A stretch of 64,000 nt of DNA, taken from Prosapia bicincta. Its lineage: Eukaryota; Arthropoda; Insecta; Hemiptera; Cercopidae. Both the position numbers and the translations under genes were made by a program. The notes beneath the pieces were generated by a model that worked only from the letters and a program-made list of their open reading frames with translations, had not been told where the DNA came from and did not search any database. Below, in pieces: positions 1 to 10,863 of this stretch (position 1 is the stretch's first letter; each line of letters begins with the position of its first letter). The stretch spans positions 242,588,323 to 242,652,322 of the forward strand of contig JBAIZL010000005.1 in assembly GCA_036971475.1 (NCBI GenBank). The letters are read 5' to 3'.

Positions 1-14
1 TAATATATATATCA

Positions 15-220
15 ATCACTTTCACTATATGTACTTAAACAAGAATCATACTTGGTACTTATGCGAGTTAACTTTCAAAGATTGATAGTATATCCATTAT
101 CGAGTATCACTGATGTTCGATCATATCAAGAGTCATGCTCGATAATGGAGATACTATCTCAATCTTTGAAAGTTAACTTACATAAATACCAAGTAAGATT
201 CTTCATATAGTAAAAGTGAT
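15..220. repeat. imperfect fold-back repeat
   Basis: Two arms of about 85-90 bases (roughly 15-105 and 137-220) are reverse complements with a few mismatches and indels, around a spacer of about 30 bases. No open frame lies inside. It has the shape of the Penelope-type cassettes elsewhere in the window, but I see no hammerhead core in it. It could be a decayed cassette or an unrelated MITE. Confidence 0.75.
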
Positions 221-308
221 AAGTGATTACAAGAAAACAGTGTTGCAAATTTAAATATATAAATTTATAGATAGATTAGATTATATATAGATTAGATAAT
301 TCTTTTTC

Positions 309-346
309 CTGAAGATGCTGATACTATTTAATCGGCGAAAAGCTTT
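309..346 (+). ncRNA. hammerhead-like ribozyme core (family A')
   Basis: CTGAAGA (309-315) matches the CUGANGA box. Stem II is closed by GCTG/CGGC (one wobble), GAA follows at 337-339, then the palindrome AAGCTT (340-345) and U at the expected cleavage position 346. The base 5' of the first box is C and the base after the cleavage site is G, so helix I starts with a G-C pair. One extra U follows A9. Helix III has no loop, so only a dimer could fold. Confidence 0.6.
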
Positions 347-508
347 GAATAAATATATTCATTAAAAGTATTCTTGTTTTTGAAATATTTTTAATTTATT
401 AAATATATATTTATATATATTAAATATGGTGATATGTTTTCTTGTAATATAGTCAATAAATTAAAAATATTTCAAAAACAAGAATACTTTTAATGAATAT
501 ATTTATTC

Positions 509-545
509 AAAGCTTTTCCCCGATAAATAGTACCAACATTTTCAG
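509..545 (-). ncRNA. decayed hammerhead core (family A')
   Basis: On the minus strand the first box reads CTGAAAA, so the essential G8 is replaced by A. The AAGCTT palindrome (510-515) and a GAAA box remain. It is the inverted partner of the copy at 561-602 and is probably inactive. Confidence 0.5.
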
Positions 546-560
546 GCAAAAAAAAAATTC

Positions 561-602
561 CTGAAGATGCTGGTAGTCTACTATTTATCGGCGAAAAGCT
601 TT
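561..602 (+). ncRNA. hammerhead-like ribozyme core (family A')
   Basis: CTGAAGA (561-567), a GC-rich stem II ending in CGGC, GAA and AAGCTT (596-601) are all present. The base after the cleavage position is T rather than G, which weakens helix I. Loop II is slightly longer than in the other family members. Confidence 0.5.
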
Positions 603-629
603 TAATAAATATATTCATAAAAAGTATTC

Positions 630-690
<61 letters not shown>

Positions 691-731
691 GGAGAGGCAG
701 AGGGAGGGAGAAAGAAAGAAAGAGAGCGTGA

Positions 732-771
<40 letters not shown>
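630..771. repeat. (TA)n then (GA)-rich microsatellite
   Basis: A pure TA run to about 686 is followed by a purine-only GA/GAAA/GGA run to about 771. Confidence 0.95.
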
Positions 772-775
<4 letters not shown>

Positions 776-1739
776 ACTCCATATTTTATAAGAAGCTTTA
801 TACATAACTTATTAAGAACATGAAACGTTCAGTCAGATCCTTTACTTCCACCTTAGTGCTAGTAAACTTACAAAAATAAGAATATGAGATTCATATTGAA
901 ACAATTTAAAACCGGACATCGTCGAACGGTGTCAGCATAATTAATAAAAAAGTATATTTAACGAGTAAGTGTACTAAAAGTAGAAAATATTCTTAAATAT
1001 CAGTATCAAAATCGATATATCTTTTTCCAAGCATAAAACATAGAACTGAAAAATGATGAAACTTACCCTCTGTGGCGAGTTACTTTGCTCTCTATCGATC
1101 CAAGTGCTTTCCTGAAAAAAAGCAACCGCAATAAAGTTAATAATCTAATATGATTGTTCAGTTTATTTCAGAAAAGAAATTACTCTATTTTACAGCAGCC
1201 TAGTGAGGGTGACGGAACAAAGTAAGTGGATGTCTTGTCATAAAAAGTTTATTACTGGACGAAACTTTACAAAGAATGGTTAATGGAAAGAGATACAAAC
1301 TGTTCATGAAACAATGGTCTGAAGGAACTACGCTAATGGAAGCTACACTTTCCCCCTTTAAAATTCTTAGTGTTGATGTCGTTTTCTCAAGAATCACTAA
1401 TATTCTTAACATTGCCAGGTATCTTTAACAGATGTGACTATGGGCAAGGAATTCTTATATTTTAGGGAAAGGATTATATGTATATTATAACGTACCTTAA
1501 CTTATGATTGTCTACAGGATAATTTTGACTCTTAGGAAATTAAATTAATAACTCAGCTACTTGCTTTTATAATAACAGATTTATTTTATCCTGAGATCAA
1601 TATTGCATTTACAGGTAGTTCATATAATTCGTTTTACTAACTCTAATATTTGCCGATAGGCATCAAGACTCTTATTTGACTATTAACTTTAAACAATTCT
1701 AATTTTACTTTCCTTTAGCGATGTAAGGGCGTGTTTAAG
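772..1739. other. no recognisable feature
   Basis: AT-rich single-copy-looking DNA. The short frames here have no recognisable motif on either strand. Confidence 0.5.
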
Positions 1740-2570
1740 TTACTGCACTTGTGGTTTGATAAATTTTTATATTTCAATTAACTATGACTTTTTAAGGAAT
1801 TTATAAAAGTGTCAAAGATTCTTAATGTTTGTTACTTTAAAGAGTTGGCTTTAAGTTAAAAATAAATGTATTACTTATTACTTGCGTGGTTCCTTGTTTC
1901 ACTTCACTTGACACAAATTCACTTATTAATATTTCCTATCAATTTCACTCTTCTTAATCTCTCGAAATGCTTCTATGCGTTACCTGCTAATTATGACTCC
2001 CTTATTAATTCCACTTACTATTTAGTTATCTCCCTTATTAAATTTCTCGTACTACTTTCTTATCTCCCTCACGTAATATAACTCAATACTTAGTAATCTC
2101 CCTTACTTTAATCTCACTTATTGCCCTTTAATCTCCCTCTATTACTTCACTTTCTATTTAATAATCTCCCTTACTCTAAATTGCCACGTTACTTTGTTTG
2201 AATTTGATATTTCTTACTAAAATTGAACATTATTTCTCCCTCGAGTCCTGCATTATGACTCCTCGAGTCCAACAACTTGACCCTTTCGAGTACTGAAAAT
2301 TGACTCCTTGAGTCCTGAAAATTGACTGGCTTGTTCCTGTGTCTCTTGGATCGTATCCGTTTCATCCCCTCTTCAAATTTGTTTGGCTTCCTTATGGCCT
2401 TCAAACTGTGGCTAGCCTATGTAAATTGACTCTTTTTTCACTTTATTTTGGCTTGGGTGGGAATTTGTCTAACTTTCCCACAGATGCAGGTGTTTTTTCT
2501 GTATTCTCAGGGATTCCTAGTCATAAATCTCCCTGGTCCGTGGATGTCTAGGTAAAGCTTCTCTCCCATG
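1740..2570 (+). repeat. dispersed repeat R1, plus-strand copy
   Basis: This stretch matches the reverse complement of 12,740-13,380 over several blocks, including CTCCCTCGAGTCCTGCAT near 2,240 and TTTCATCCC near 2,360. Internally it contains short imperfect direct repeats of CTCGAGTCCTGAAAATTGAC type and many AATCTCCCTTA units. No frame is long. It is a diverged interspersed element of unknown class, perhaps an LTR or LINE tail. Confidence 0.6.
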
Positions 2571-2757
2571 AACGAGGCACGTCTTGGTTTACTTGCAATG
2601 AACCCCTTTCGAATTATTTTAATATTTATGACTTGCAGGTGTGTGTGCAGTAACTTATTTCTGCCGATAGATCTGACAATAGACTAGCGCTAGCTAGGTA
2701 TATCCCACAAGTTCAAATATTTTACTAACAGTTTTCTTAATCTAATGAATTTCGTTA
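2571..2757. other. no recognisable feature
   Basis: Nothing supported here apart from the AT-rich approach to a short (TA)n tract at 2,759-2,778. Confidence 0.4.
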
Positions 2758-2778
2758 TAATATATATATATATATATA

Positions 2779-3770
2779 AATTATCGTATTCGGATGTGGC
2801 CTATAGAATAAATTGAGTTAGTATCCAAAATATTATTATGATATATACCGACAAGAGGGAATAACCATTGTTCTATTTCGGATGTAGTCATGAACCTGTG
2901 CTATGGGAAACCTATTCTATAAAGAATTCCAAGTGACCAAAGTAACCTGGGAAATAACACTGGGAATCACCAGATTTAACTGAAATACGTAAGGGGGGGG
3001 GGAGATAATATACTGGTTTTTAAAACTAAATATGATCGTGGAAAGGAAGTCTTGGAGGACCGTCAGAGGAAAGCAAACGTATTTGGGGGGGGGGGGACAA
3101 AGTTGTAAACAATGTTTATAAACGAGTAAATTTGTTATAAGAATTAAGGAAATTGTTAGTTTTTGTGTAAAATTTAAAAGTGCGACGTAAATGATTTAGT
3201 CAGATAGTAAAGAAATTAGGGAAGTAAGTGATTATGTGTTAAAGTGCAGTGAAGCAGTTAACGCAACGGTCACGATTCCAGGATCTCAACAAACCATAAG
3301 TACAATCCTTCTTACGTTAGATTTAGCCAACAGAGCTTTATAAACTTTGTAAATTCCAAACAAATTTAAAATCATTTTTATAAAAATTAATCTAGTTTTG
3401 TTCACCACTTTCTAATTTATAGAAGATTTTGTAATGACATCCGAGAGAGAAAGAGCAAATAATAACACTGTAATTATTAAACTTAATTGCATTAAAAACC
3501 TAAAGTCTCAAGAGCCCACCTTTTTAGTAATCGTAGTATTAGTTAAGCAATCAATCATGTCACTAAATAGTACGTATTAATGTAATTTGGTATAATTTGT
3601 AATAATTCGTGGTCAGAAGAATAAATGCAAGTGAAGTTGAATTTTATATGATTATTTATTATTTAGAATTATTTAGAAATCTGAAGGTGTGCTATTTCTA
3701 CAGGAAGGTAAGGTAATTAGATATAACATATAGGTAAAAGTTATTTTAAATAAGTTAGGTTATAAAATAT
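2779..3770 (+). mobile_element. solo LTR, family LTR-B
   Basis: About 1 kb that is co-linear with the LTR of the gag-bearing element at 38,085-39,860 read on the minus strand. Shared blocks include ACCATTGTTCTATTTCG (near 2,867), the G-rich runs at 2,993 and 3,086, the AAAGTGCAGTGAAGCA block near 3,240 and the terminal AAATAAGTTAGGTTATA near 3,755. No PBS or gag follows, so it is a solo LTR. It sits between two (TA)n tracts. Exact ends are uncertain by some tens of bases. Confidence 0.7.
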
Positions 3771-3811
3771 ATATATAGTTTATACTCTCTCCCTTACACA
3801 CACGCGTATAC

Positions 3812-3817
<6 letters not shown>

Positions 3818-3861
<44 letters not shown>

Positions 3862-3993
3862 AACACAACTAAGGTTATTCAAATACAAGAATTATTTATT
3901 AATTTATATTCAAAGCTATTCCTTGATAAACAGTACTAACACCATCAGGAATGAATAATACCATAATGCAAGATATCATTCCTAATTCATTCC

Positions 3994-4061
<68 letters not shown>
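3818..4061. mobile_element. (TA)n-flanked Penelope terminal remnant
   Basis: Between TA tracts at about 3,818-3,860 and 4,000-4,061 lies a short family A-like terminal sequence on the minus strand. Its hammerhead core (3,911-3,948) is damaged: the first box reads CTGATGG and the palindrome AAGCTA. Confidence 0.5.
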
Positions 4062-4064
<3 letters not shown>

Positions 4065-4326
4065 TGATACGTATTCTTTCACGGATGGAAAAATATGATG
4101 AATAGTTACTACATCCGTTCATTCTGCAGTCCATAAATTCGCAGTTCCGACGTTTCGCTAGAATCTCATTCAACATTGCCGAGGTGAACCCAACAACAGT
4201 AGAAGTGCGAGTCTACTACTGTTGTTGGGTTCACCTCGTCAATGCTGGATGAGATTCTAGCGAAACGTCGGAACTGCCAATTTATGGACTGCAGAATGAA
4301 CGGATGTACTCCGGATAGTAACTGTT

Positions 4327-4332
<6 letters not shown>
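4062..4332. mobile_element. palindromic Penelope-type cassette (family C)
   Basis: Inverted arms of roughly 110 bases meet near 4,208. The plus arm carries GCGAAACGTC (4,260-4,269), the GAA-ACGT-C form of a hammerhead 3' core, preceded by a box resembling CUGAUGA but with an inserted G. Both sides are (TA)n. The same cassette recurs at 45,758-46,005 and 58,543-58,756, and in degraded form near 40,440-40,570. Any open frame across it is chance translation of the palindrome and TA run. Confidence 0.75.
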
Positions 4333-4380
<48 letters not shown>

Positions 4381-4382
<2 letters not shown>

Positions 4383-4632
4383 TGAAATAAAATAATTTTC
4401 ATAAACAAGAATATACGAGTATTACTTCATTTTATTGTTGATTGAAGCTTTTCGCTAATTTACATTTCAAGACTCTTACTCTAAGACGGGAGTCTTACTC
4501 TAGTCACATAACTGGACAGTGATTTATAAATTTTGAAAATGCTAATAATGTAAATTAGCGAAAAGCTTCAATCAACAATAAAATGAAGTAATACTCGTAT
4601 ATTCTTGTTTATGAAAATTATTTTATTTCACC
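4381..4632. mobile_element. palindromic Penelope-type cassette (family B)
   Basis: Inverted arms begin GGTGAAATAAAATAATTTTC and end with its complement. The left arm has lost its middle, so only the right arm keeps a full core: TTGAAAA (4,533-4,539), stem II GCTAA/TTAGC, GAAA, AAGCTT (4,563-4,568). (TA)n tracts lie on both sides (4,333-4,380 and 4,675-4,730). It is a sister of 9,791-10,089. Confidence 0.8.
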
Positions 4633-4671
4633 ATACATATTCAACAAGAAAAAATAATTCATCTAAGGATT

Positions 4672-4732
<61 letters not shown>

Positions 4733-4733
<1 letters not shown>

Positions 4734-5985
4734 ATTACATTATTAACTCATTTAAATATTTAATTATGTTAACTGAATGTCATGTAGGGTCTAATTGTAA
4801 TCAACGTTTTAATGTTATTGTACTTTATATTAAACAATCAAAAATATAACAATAATTTTTATTCGTTAGATATACAAAATATGGGAAGATTTTGTTTATT
4901 ATTTCTTAGACGAAGAACTAATAAAAATTAAAATAAAAGGATTAAAATAGTTTTAAAGATCTCAGCTCTTATCTATGTTCAAAATAATTTCTAAATGAAT
5001 TTGAAATTTTTATTTACTGTCACAAATGGATCTTACATATTTCATAAAACTGAAATCAGATGAAATTTTCACTGGTCACAAAAATCGTGTTGGGCAAAGC
5101 ACGTAAAAGATTTTTTGTATAGACTGTAAATATATTTTCCCCGATTACACGACCCCTAACTTCTCCATGATGTGTGTTAGGGCAGGGAAACAAAATGATT
5201 GTTTAGCTTTACGCCCGATCCTACCTTTCTCCCAACAGGATTACTGTCAATCAGCAAACACATCTTTGTTTTGTTTGACGTACGATTTGACGTCAACTGA
5301 GTAAAATATTGTGAACAAAAAGTATAATGTTAAAAAATATTGAACATCAATTGAACAAAATCTTACAGTATTTTGCAAAATATTATAAAACAAAATATAA
5401 TGAGGACATTGGTAGTATTATAATAAATATATTGACAAAAATACCAATACAACAAAAAATATTCAAAAATAACTTTTTCATAAAGTTACCATCAAAAATT
5501 TCTCATGCACATTTCGATGACCTACATAATAATCATGGTTCTATTATAACTAAATTACATTTAGATCCTACATTTTAGTTTTATTATAACAAGGTTTCTC
5601 GATTTTTTACTAAAGTATTTTATTGTAATGGTTATCAAATTGCTAATATGGGATTAATATTGGTAACTTATGTAATAATTACTTTTTAAATGTTTTGTTG
5701 TTTTGTGATTATTTTCAATATTTCTATAGCCAAATATTACTTTAACTGAAACTATGCAAAACATAGTAGTATACTATAGTAATAATAATACCATATATTA
5801 ATAATAATAATAATGATACTATAGGTTGTAATAGTAATAATAATACTATAGGCTATAATAGTAATAATAATAATACTATAGGCTATAATAATAATAATAA
5901 CAATAATACCATATAATAATATTATAATAATAAACACCACAGTAATTATTAATACAAAAAACAAAAATCAATGAATACGTAATAA
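4733..5985. other. no recognised gene; AT-rich with ATA/ATT triplet runs
   Basis: A frame of 83 codons at 5,327-5,578 is rich in Ile, Asn and Lys and has no motif I know. Direct triplet runs of ATA/AAT type fill 5,780-5,940. A remnant of the Penelope 5' part is possible because a decayed copy starts right after, but I cannot show it. Confidence 0.4.
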
Positions 5986-5989
5986 ATAA

Positions 5990-7470
5990 TAATATATTAC
6001 AACTACATACAGATCCAACTGAGAAATGTCACAGAACCATCAAAATACTAATTAATACATTCAAATAAATTATTAGCAAAAAAAAAAAAATACCACCTAA
6101 AAATAATCCAACCTAAAGCACTAACCATCCGTGCTCTCCGTAAAATTGACAATCCTAATGTCCACATCCGAGCCATCATCAGCTACTAAAATGCTCCTGC
6201 ACATAAACTAGCAAAATAAAATGGACAAAATAATCAATCTATTAACATGAACACAAACACACACACACACACAAAACAGAACAAACCTCATAAATAAAAT
6301 AAAAGACATAAACACACCACAAACTTTAACACTACTATCACTCGACATAACAAACATGTACACCAACATACTTGTATCCGAAACTCTCAACATCCTAGAA
6401 ACCCAATAAATTCAGAACATACCAAAAGCCCAAGTCACTGAAATTCTAAACATCCTCCAAACCATCACAAATCTAAACTATTTCACATACAACTCAAATT
6501 TCTACTCACAACAAGATGGCCTACCCATGGGAAGTCCTATCAGCAGTGTCTCAAGCGAAATTTTCCTACAATACATAGAAAACACCAAAATACTCGCAAG
6601 CAATACACACCCACACAAAATCATTTACTGGCATAGAAACGTCGATGATATCATAACACTATACAGAGGCAACACCCGACAATGCGAAAAACTCCTCACC
6701 TACACTAATAAAATACACCTAAAACTCCAGTTCACCTCAGAGATTGAAACCAACCCGTCCCTAAACTTCCTCGACCTCACCATGACAAAAATCCACACAG
6801 AAAAACACCGCTTCAACATTTACAAGAAACCACAACTACAGACACACTTATGCACAACACCTTAAAGATGTTCCGATGACCACATATACACATATGGATT
6901 CAACACCACAATAATAGAGAAACTATGGCACAATATACAAAGAAACACTAAAATTAACACTATAGGCAGGGAAAACAAATACACCATAATACCATACATA
7001 AACAGAAAATCAAATAAAATAGCCCACAAATGTAAAATAAAACAAGATACAAAATAGCATACAAAACTAATAACAATTTACAATACGAAATACAACTCGA
7101 CACCAACAACAAAGATATACAACAAGCACCTATACACGAACACAAATTAAACTGTTACAAGCGCAAGAAATTCTACTTTGTACAAACAGGTCGCAGCTTC
7201 AAAGAGTCGAGGACACAAACAGAATACAAACCCAGCATTTTACAATCACATAAAAGAAACAGGACACAAATACCATAGCCTAGAAATCTTACACATCAAA
7301 AAATGGATCATATCTCAAGACACTAGAACAATATTAAATTTACAAACACCCAAAAACACAAAACCCAAACATATTAAACGAACAATCCCAATACAAATCA
7401 CATATACTATATACAAATCACATAAACGAAAACCTCCCTTTAAACCCCACTACTTAACCTAACAACTCCA
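5990..7470 (+). pseudogene. Penelope-like element: decayed reverse transcriptase and GIY-YIG endonuclease
   Basis: Fragments in several frames follow the order of a Penelope-like polyprotein. LKIIQPKALTIRALRKI (near 6,098-6,150) resembles the PLE RT entry motif. LSLDITNMYTNI (near 6,337) carries motif A with its catalytic Asp. DGLPMGSPISSVSSEIFLQ (6,519-6,575) is a strong RT motif, and VDDII (near 6,643) is the catalytic YVDD-type box with the Tyr changed. At 7,150-7,290 come remnants of the GIY-YIG domain (a VQTGRSFKE block, then an HIKETGH block). Stops and frameshifts, including a TAA in the RT and a break after 6,862, make it non-functional. The plus strand is unusually C-rich and G-poor compared with the other Penelope copies, so this is a separate lineage. 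Confidence 0.8.
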
Positions 7471-7484
7471 AGCAGAATACAGTA

Positions 7485-7520
7485 ATGAAGATCGTCACGG
7501 AGCGATCTAAAACATTCTGT
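7485..7520 (+). ncRNA. decayed hammerhead-like core at Penelope 3' end
   Basis: Just after the endonuclease remnant lies ATGAAGA, a stem GATCG/CGATC around an 8-base loop, then TAAAACA where GAAAC would be expected. First-box C3, U4 and the second-box G are altered. Its position after the ORF is that of Penelope hammerheads. Confidence 0.35.
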
Positions 7521-7575
7521 CTCAGTAAGTTTTACAAATTTACAAAATTTAAAGTTCGGTTAGTCATAAACTAAT

Positions 7576-8372
7576 GTGAAAGTAAATATAATTATTAATA
7601 CATCTATTTTTACAAATAACAAATTCTAATGAGATAGCTATTAGAATTATTAATAAATCTATTTTTACAAATAACAAATTTGAATGAGATAGCTATTACA
7701 ATTATTAATAAATCTATTTTTACAAATAACAAATTTTAATGAGATAGCTATTACAATTATTAATAAATCTATTTTTACAAATAACAAATTTGAATGAGAT
7801 AGCTATTACAATTATTAATAAATCTACTTTTACAAATAACAAATTTTAATGAGATAGCTATTACAATTATTAATAAATCTATTTTTACAAATAACAAATT
7901 TTAATGAGATAGCTATTACAATTATTAATAAATCTATTTTTACAAATAACAAATTTTAATGAGATAGCTATTACAATTATTAATAAATCTATTTTTACAA
8001 ATAACAAATTTTAATGAGATAGCTATTACAATTATTAATAAATCTATTTTTACAAATAACAAATTTGAATGAGATAGCTATTACAATTATTAATAAATCT
8101 ATTTTTACAAATAACAAATTTTAATGAGATAGCTATTACAATTATTAATAAATCTATTTTTACAAATAACAAATTTGAATGAGATAGCTATTACAATTAT
8201 TAATAAATCTATTTTTACAAATAACAAATTTTAATGAGATAGCTATTACAATTATTAATAAATCTATTTCTACAAATAACAAATTTTATTGAGATAGCTA
8301 TTAGAATTATTGATAAATCTATTTCTACAAATAACAAATTTTATTGAGATAGCTTTAGAATTATTAATACAT
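7576..8372 (+). repeat. 55-bp tandem array, about 14 units
   Basis: The block GAGATAGCTATTACAATTAT recurs every 55 bases (for example at 7,631 and 7,686). Units are nearly identical in the middle and diverge at both edges, with G/T alternation in AAATTTGAAT versus AAATTTTAAT. Confidence 0.95.
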
Positions 8373-8762
8373 AAGGTAGGATAGGTACTTATGATGGGAC
8401 ATAAGTATTATACAAGTCTTATACTTTTTTTATACGACTTGAGAAGATACAATCTTTAAAAATTAAACTTTTATAAGATTTTTGTAAAGTAATATTACAT
8501 TTACTTAACTTGTATAATGAAGCTAGTCATTTGAAGTTGAACTCTTAGACCACCATTGTTTTTCTATTTTTTTAAATTTCAATTATTAGTAAAATCTACC
8601 TGTGTATTATTAGTAATTACTTGTTAATTACTATTCAAGCATTTGGTTTTTAATTGTATGTTTTAATAATTTACGTATTAATTCATTATTTACTTTAATC
8701 TAAGTATATTCAGATATAATTACATATGCTACTCGTATTTATAACATTACTTATGAATATAA
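8373..8762. other. no recognisable feature
   Basis: AT-rich spacer with no supported gene or repeat. Confidence 0.4.
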
Positions 8763-8970
8763 ATAAATAAAACCTCTATACCACAAATTAATTTTTCCAT
8801 TTATTTAACTTATTATGTACATTTCGATTGCACAGCAATCATCCTCAGAATTAATCACAAAACAGACTACTAATAGTATTGTAGAATGGTTGCTATGCAA
8901 TCAAAATATACATGAGGTGCTAAATAAATGAAAACGTTATCTGTGGTATTGAGGTTTTATTTACTAAACA
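8763..8970. mobile_element. inverted Penelope-type cassette (family E)
   Basis: Imperfect inverted arms (about 8,763-8,867 and 8,885-8,970) share the ends AAACCTC / GAGGTTT. The left arm holds a complete minus-strand hammerhead core. The right arm has the same stem II (GGTTGC...GCAATC) but a damaged first box. Relatives are the perfect palindrome at 54,798-54,990 and a single arm near 30,476. Confidence 0.7.
8814..8848 (-). ncRNA. hammerhead-like ribozyme core (family E)
   Basis: On the minus strand: CTGAGGA (8,848-8,842), one U, a perfect six-pair stem II GATTGC/GCAATC with a TGT loop, GAA, the palindrome ATGTACAT (8,822-8,815), then A at the cleavage position. Every core nucleotide is present apart from the extra U after A9. 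Confidence 0.65.
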
Positions 8971-8977
8971 ATAGCTG

Positions 8978-9744
8978 ACCCGGCGAACTTTGGCCACCTA
9001 AAAGTAAATGAATGGCGTGGTAACATTAGCTGAACCTAATTTTAGTATTTTATTAACATAATAATAGCTGAAGTTATAGTAGTCGATCGAGAAAAGTGTG
9101 ACAATAAAAGTTCTTGATTGAATGTTATTTATTTACGTGCACTCGGATATACAATATTTTTTCTTTCTGGTGCGTACAAAAATATGTCTGAAGGTTTTCC
9201 TACACGTGAACAAGCCACATACAGCTGCTAATGTGAGAAGCACGGATTTTCAAAATTAAGTTAAATTATTTTAAATTTGTTGAGTGTTATATAGGAACCA
9301 AAATTTGGAATAAATTCAATGAAATGTCTTAGGATAAGATAGATAGAAAATCATATTTTATGCTATTGTAGTACTTAAAAAAATACATGCTGAAAAAAAA
9401 TGTTATGTCGCCGGGAAGCTGTTTTGCTAAAAACTCTATCGTCGTTTTATTTTAGTGCTAAATAAGTTAATATTTTGGGGCTAAAATTAATCGGTTTAGG
9501 AGGTGACATGCTTCTGCGCCCCCCTGGTTACGCCCTTGATACTTACGATGTCAAAAACCATCGCAGAAATGTACTCAGGAATTTCCCAAGGTTTCATGGC
9601 GATCGGATCAGTGGTATAATAATGCATAAGGCGCATTTATAGATACAAACAATCCTTTTTATAAATGTAGGTTAACATTTTTCTGCTAAAATTAATTGGC
9701 TTGGTGTTTGGTCACGTGCCCCCTGTGCCTCCACGAACCCATTC

Positions 9745-9748
<4 letters not shown>
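8978..9748 (+). repeat. dispersed SINE-like repeat region, first part
   Basis: Begins near TAGCTGACCCGGCGAACTTT and contains two copies of a motif with GCTAAAATTAAT followed by GTGCCCCC-type text (near 9,480 and 9,680). It also has the block GCGATCGGATCAGTGGT (9,600), which recurs at 10,453. The GATCGG-CAGTGGT style ending with a short ATACAT tail is typical of insect SINE/LINE 3' ends. No frame survives. Confidence 0.5.
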
Positions 9749-9790
<42 letters not shown>

Positions 9791-9792
<2 letters not shown>

Positions 9793-10089
9793 TGACATAA
9801 AATAATTTTCATAAACAAGAATATACGAATATTACTTCATTTTATTGTTCATTGAAGCTTTTCGCTAATTTACATTATTAGCATTTTCAAAATATATGAA
9901 TCACTGTACAGTTATGTGACCAGAGTAAGACTCACAGAGTCTATGTGAGTCTTACTCTGGTCACATAACTGTACAGTGATTCATATATTTTGAAAATGCT
10001 AATAATGTAAATTAGCGAAAAGCTTCAATGAACAATAAAATGAAGTAATATTCGTATATTCTTGTTTATGAAAATTATTTTATGTCACC
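9791..10089. mobile_element. near-perfect palindromic cassette (family B)
   Basis: Arms of 146 bases (9,791-9,936 and 9,944-10,089) are almost exact reverse complements around a 7-base centre. Each arm carries a core with TTGAAAA in place of CUGANGA, a stem GCTAA/TTAGC, GAAA, then AAGCTT and C (plus strand 9,990-10,026; minus strand 9,854-9,890). (TA)n tracts lie to the left (9,749-9,790) and, after about 40 more bases, to the right (10,132-10,182). It interrupts the SINE-like repeat on either side. Confidence 0.85.
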
Positions 10090-10128
10090 ATACATATTCA
10101 ACAAGAAAAAATAATTCATCTAAGTTTT

Positions 10129-10182
<54 letters not shown>

Positions 10183-10183
<1 letters not shown>

Positions 10184-10520
10184 CCCCGTTTTATAGGTTA
10201 ATAATTTTCTTCTAAAACTAATTGGCTTGGGGGGTATCGCAGCCTCTATGCCCCACTGAGTCACTTCATTCGTATATCATTATGTATATGGATAGATAGA
10301 TAGCGCTCTTTTATAGGTTAATATTTTTTTGCTAAAATGGTTTGGGGGGGGGGGTTACATGTCTCTTTTGTGTACCCCACTTGGGTACGCCCCTGAGACT
10401 ATGGCTAAAACCTTTCCAGGAATGTACTTGATAATTTCCCAAAGTTTCATGCCGATCGGATCAGTGGTTTAATAATGCATACGGCGTATAGATACATACA
10501 TACATACACATATACAAACA

Positions 10521-10527
<7 letters not shown>
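10183..10527 (+). repeat. dispersed SINE-like repeat region, second part
   Basis: Two more copies of the motif seen at 9,480 and 9,680 (near 10,200 and 10,325), then the GCCGATCGGATCAGTGGT block (10,452) and a tail of ATAC/ATACAT repeats. It continues the repeat interrupted by the cassette at 9,791-10,089. Confidence 0.5.
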
Positions 10528-10574
<47 letters not shown>

Positions 10575-10580
<6 letters not shown>

Positions 10581-10863
10581 GGTTTTTGGTTAAATAAAAT
10601 TACCTCAAGTAATAAAATATTATTTTGTGATGGTATAAAATAAATAGTAATGTTACTATGGATAATTCATCTTTCCTATCAGTTTTCAATAAATCTTGCT
10701 AATTAAACTTGAATTTAAGTTTTAAAAATTATCATACTTTAAATTTTGTCCCTAAATTTAAACGAATAACTTCTAGTAAATGAACCTAACAACTTAGTAA
10801 TAACAAGTTAGTTAGATAACTTTAGTTAACCAAGTTTCTTTAGACATATTCAAACTACAATCC
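10575..10863. other. no recognisable feature
   Basis: AT-rich spacer after a (TA)n tract at 10,528-10,574. Confidence 0.4.

Larger units (their letters stand above)
241..629. mobile_element. Penelope-like terminal repeats (family A'), rearranged
   Basis: Three partial copies of one terminal sequence lie in + , - , + order, sharing a TATCGGCGAAAAGCTTT-like block and a tail ending in ATTCTTGTTTTTGAAATAT. The same sequence follows the GIY-YIG stop codon of the Penelope copy at 47-48.7 kb, which ties it to that element. The second and third copies form a head-to-head inverted pair around position 553. No coding sequence remains. A (TA)n tract follows directly. Confidence 0.75.

Noticed and set aside
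5327..5578. 83-codon frame as a small gene
   Set aside because: Ile/Asn/Lys-rich, no recognised motif, typical of chance frames in AT-rich DNA. A Penelope 5' remnant is possible but unproven.
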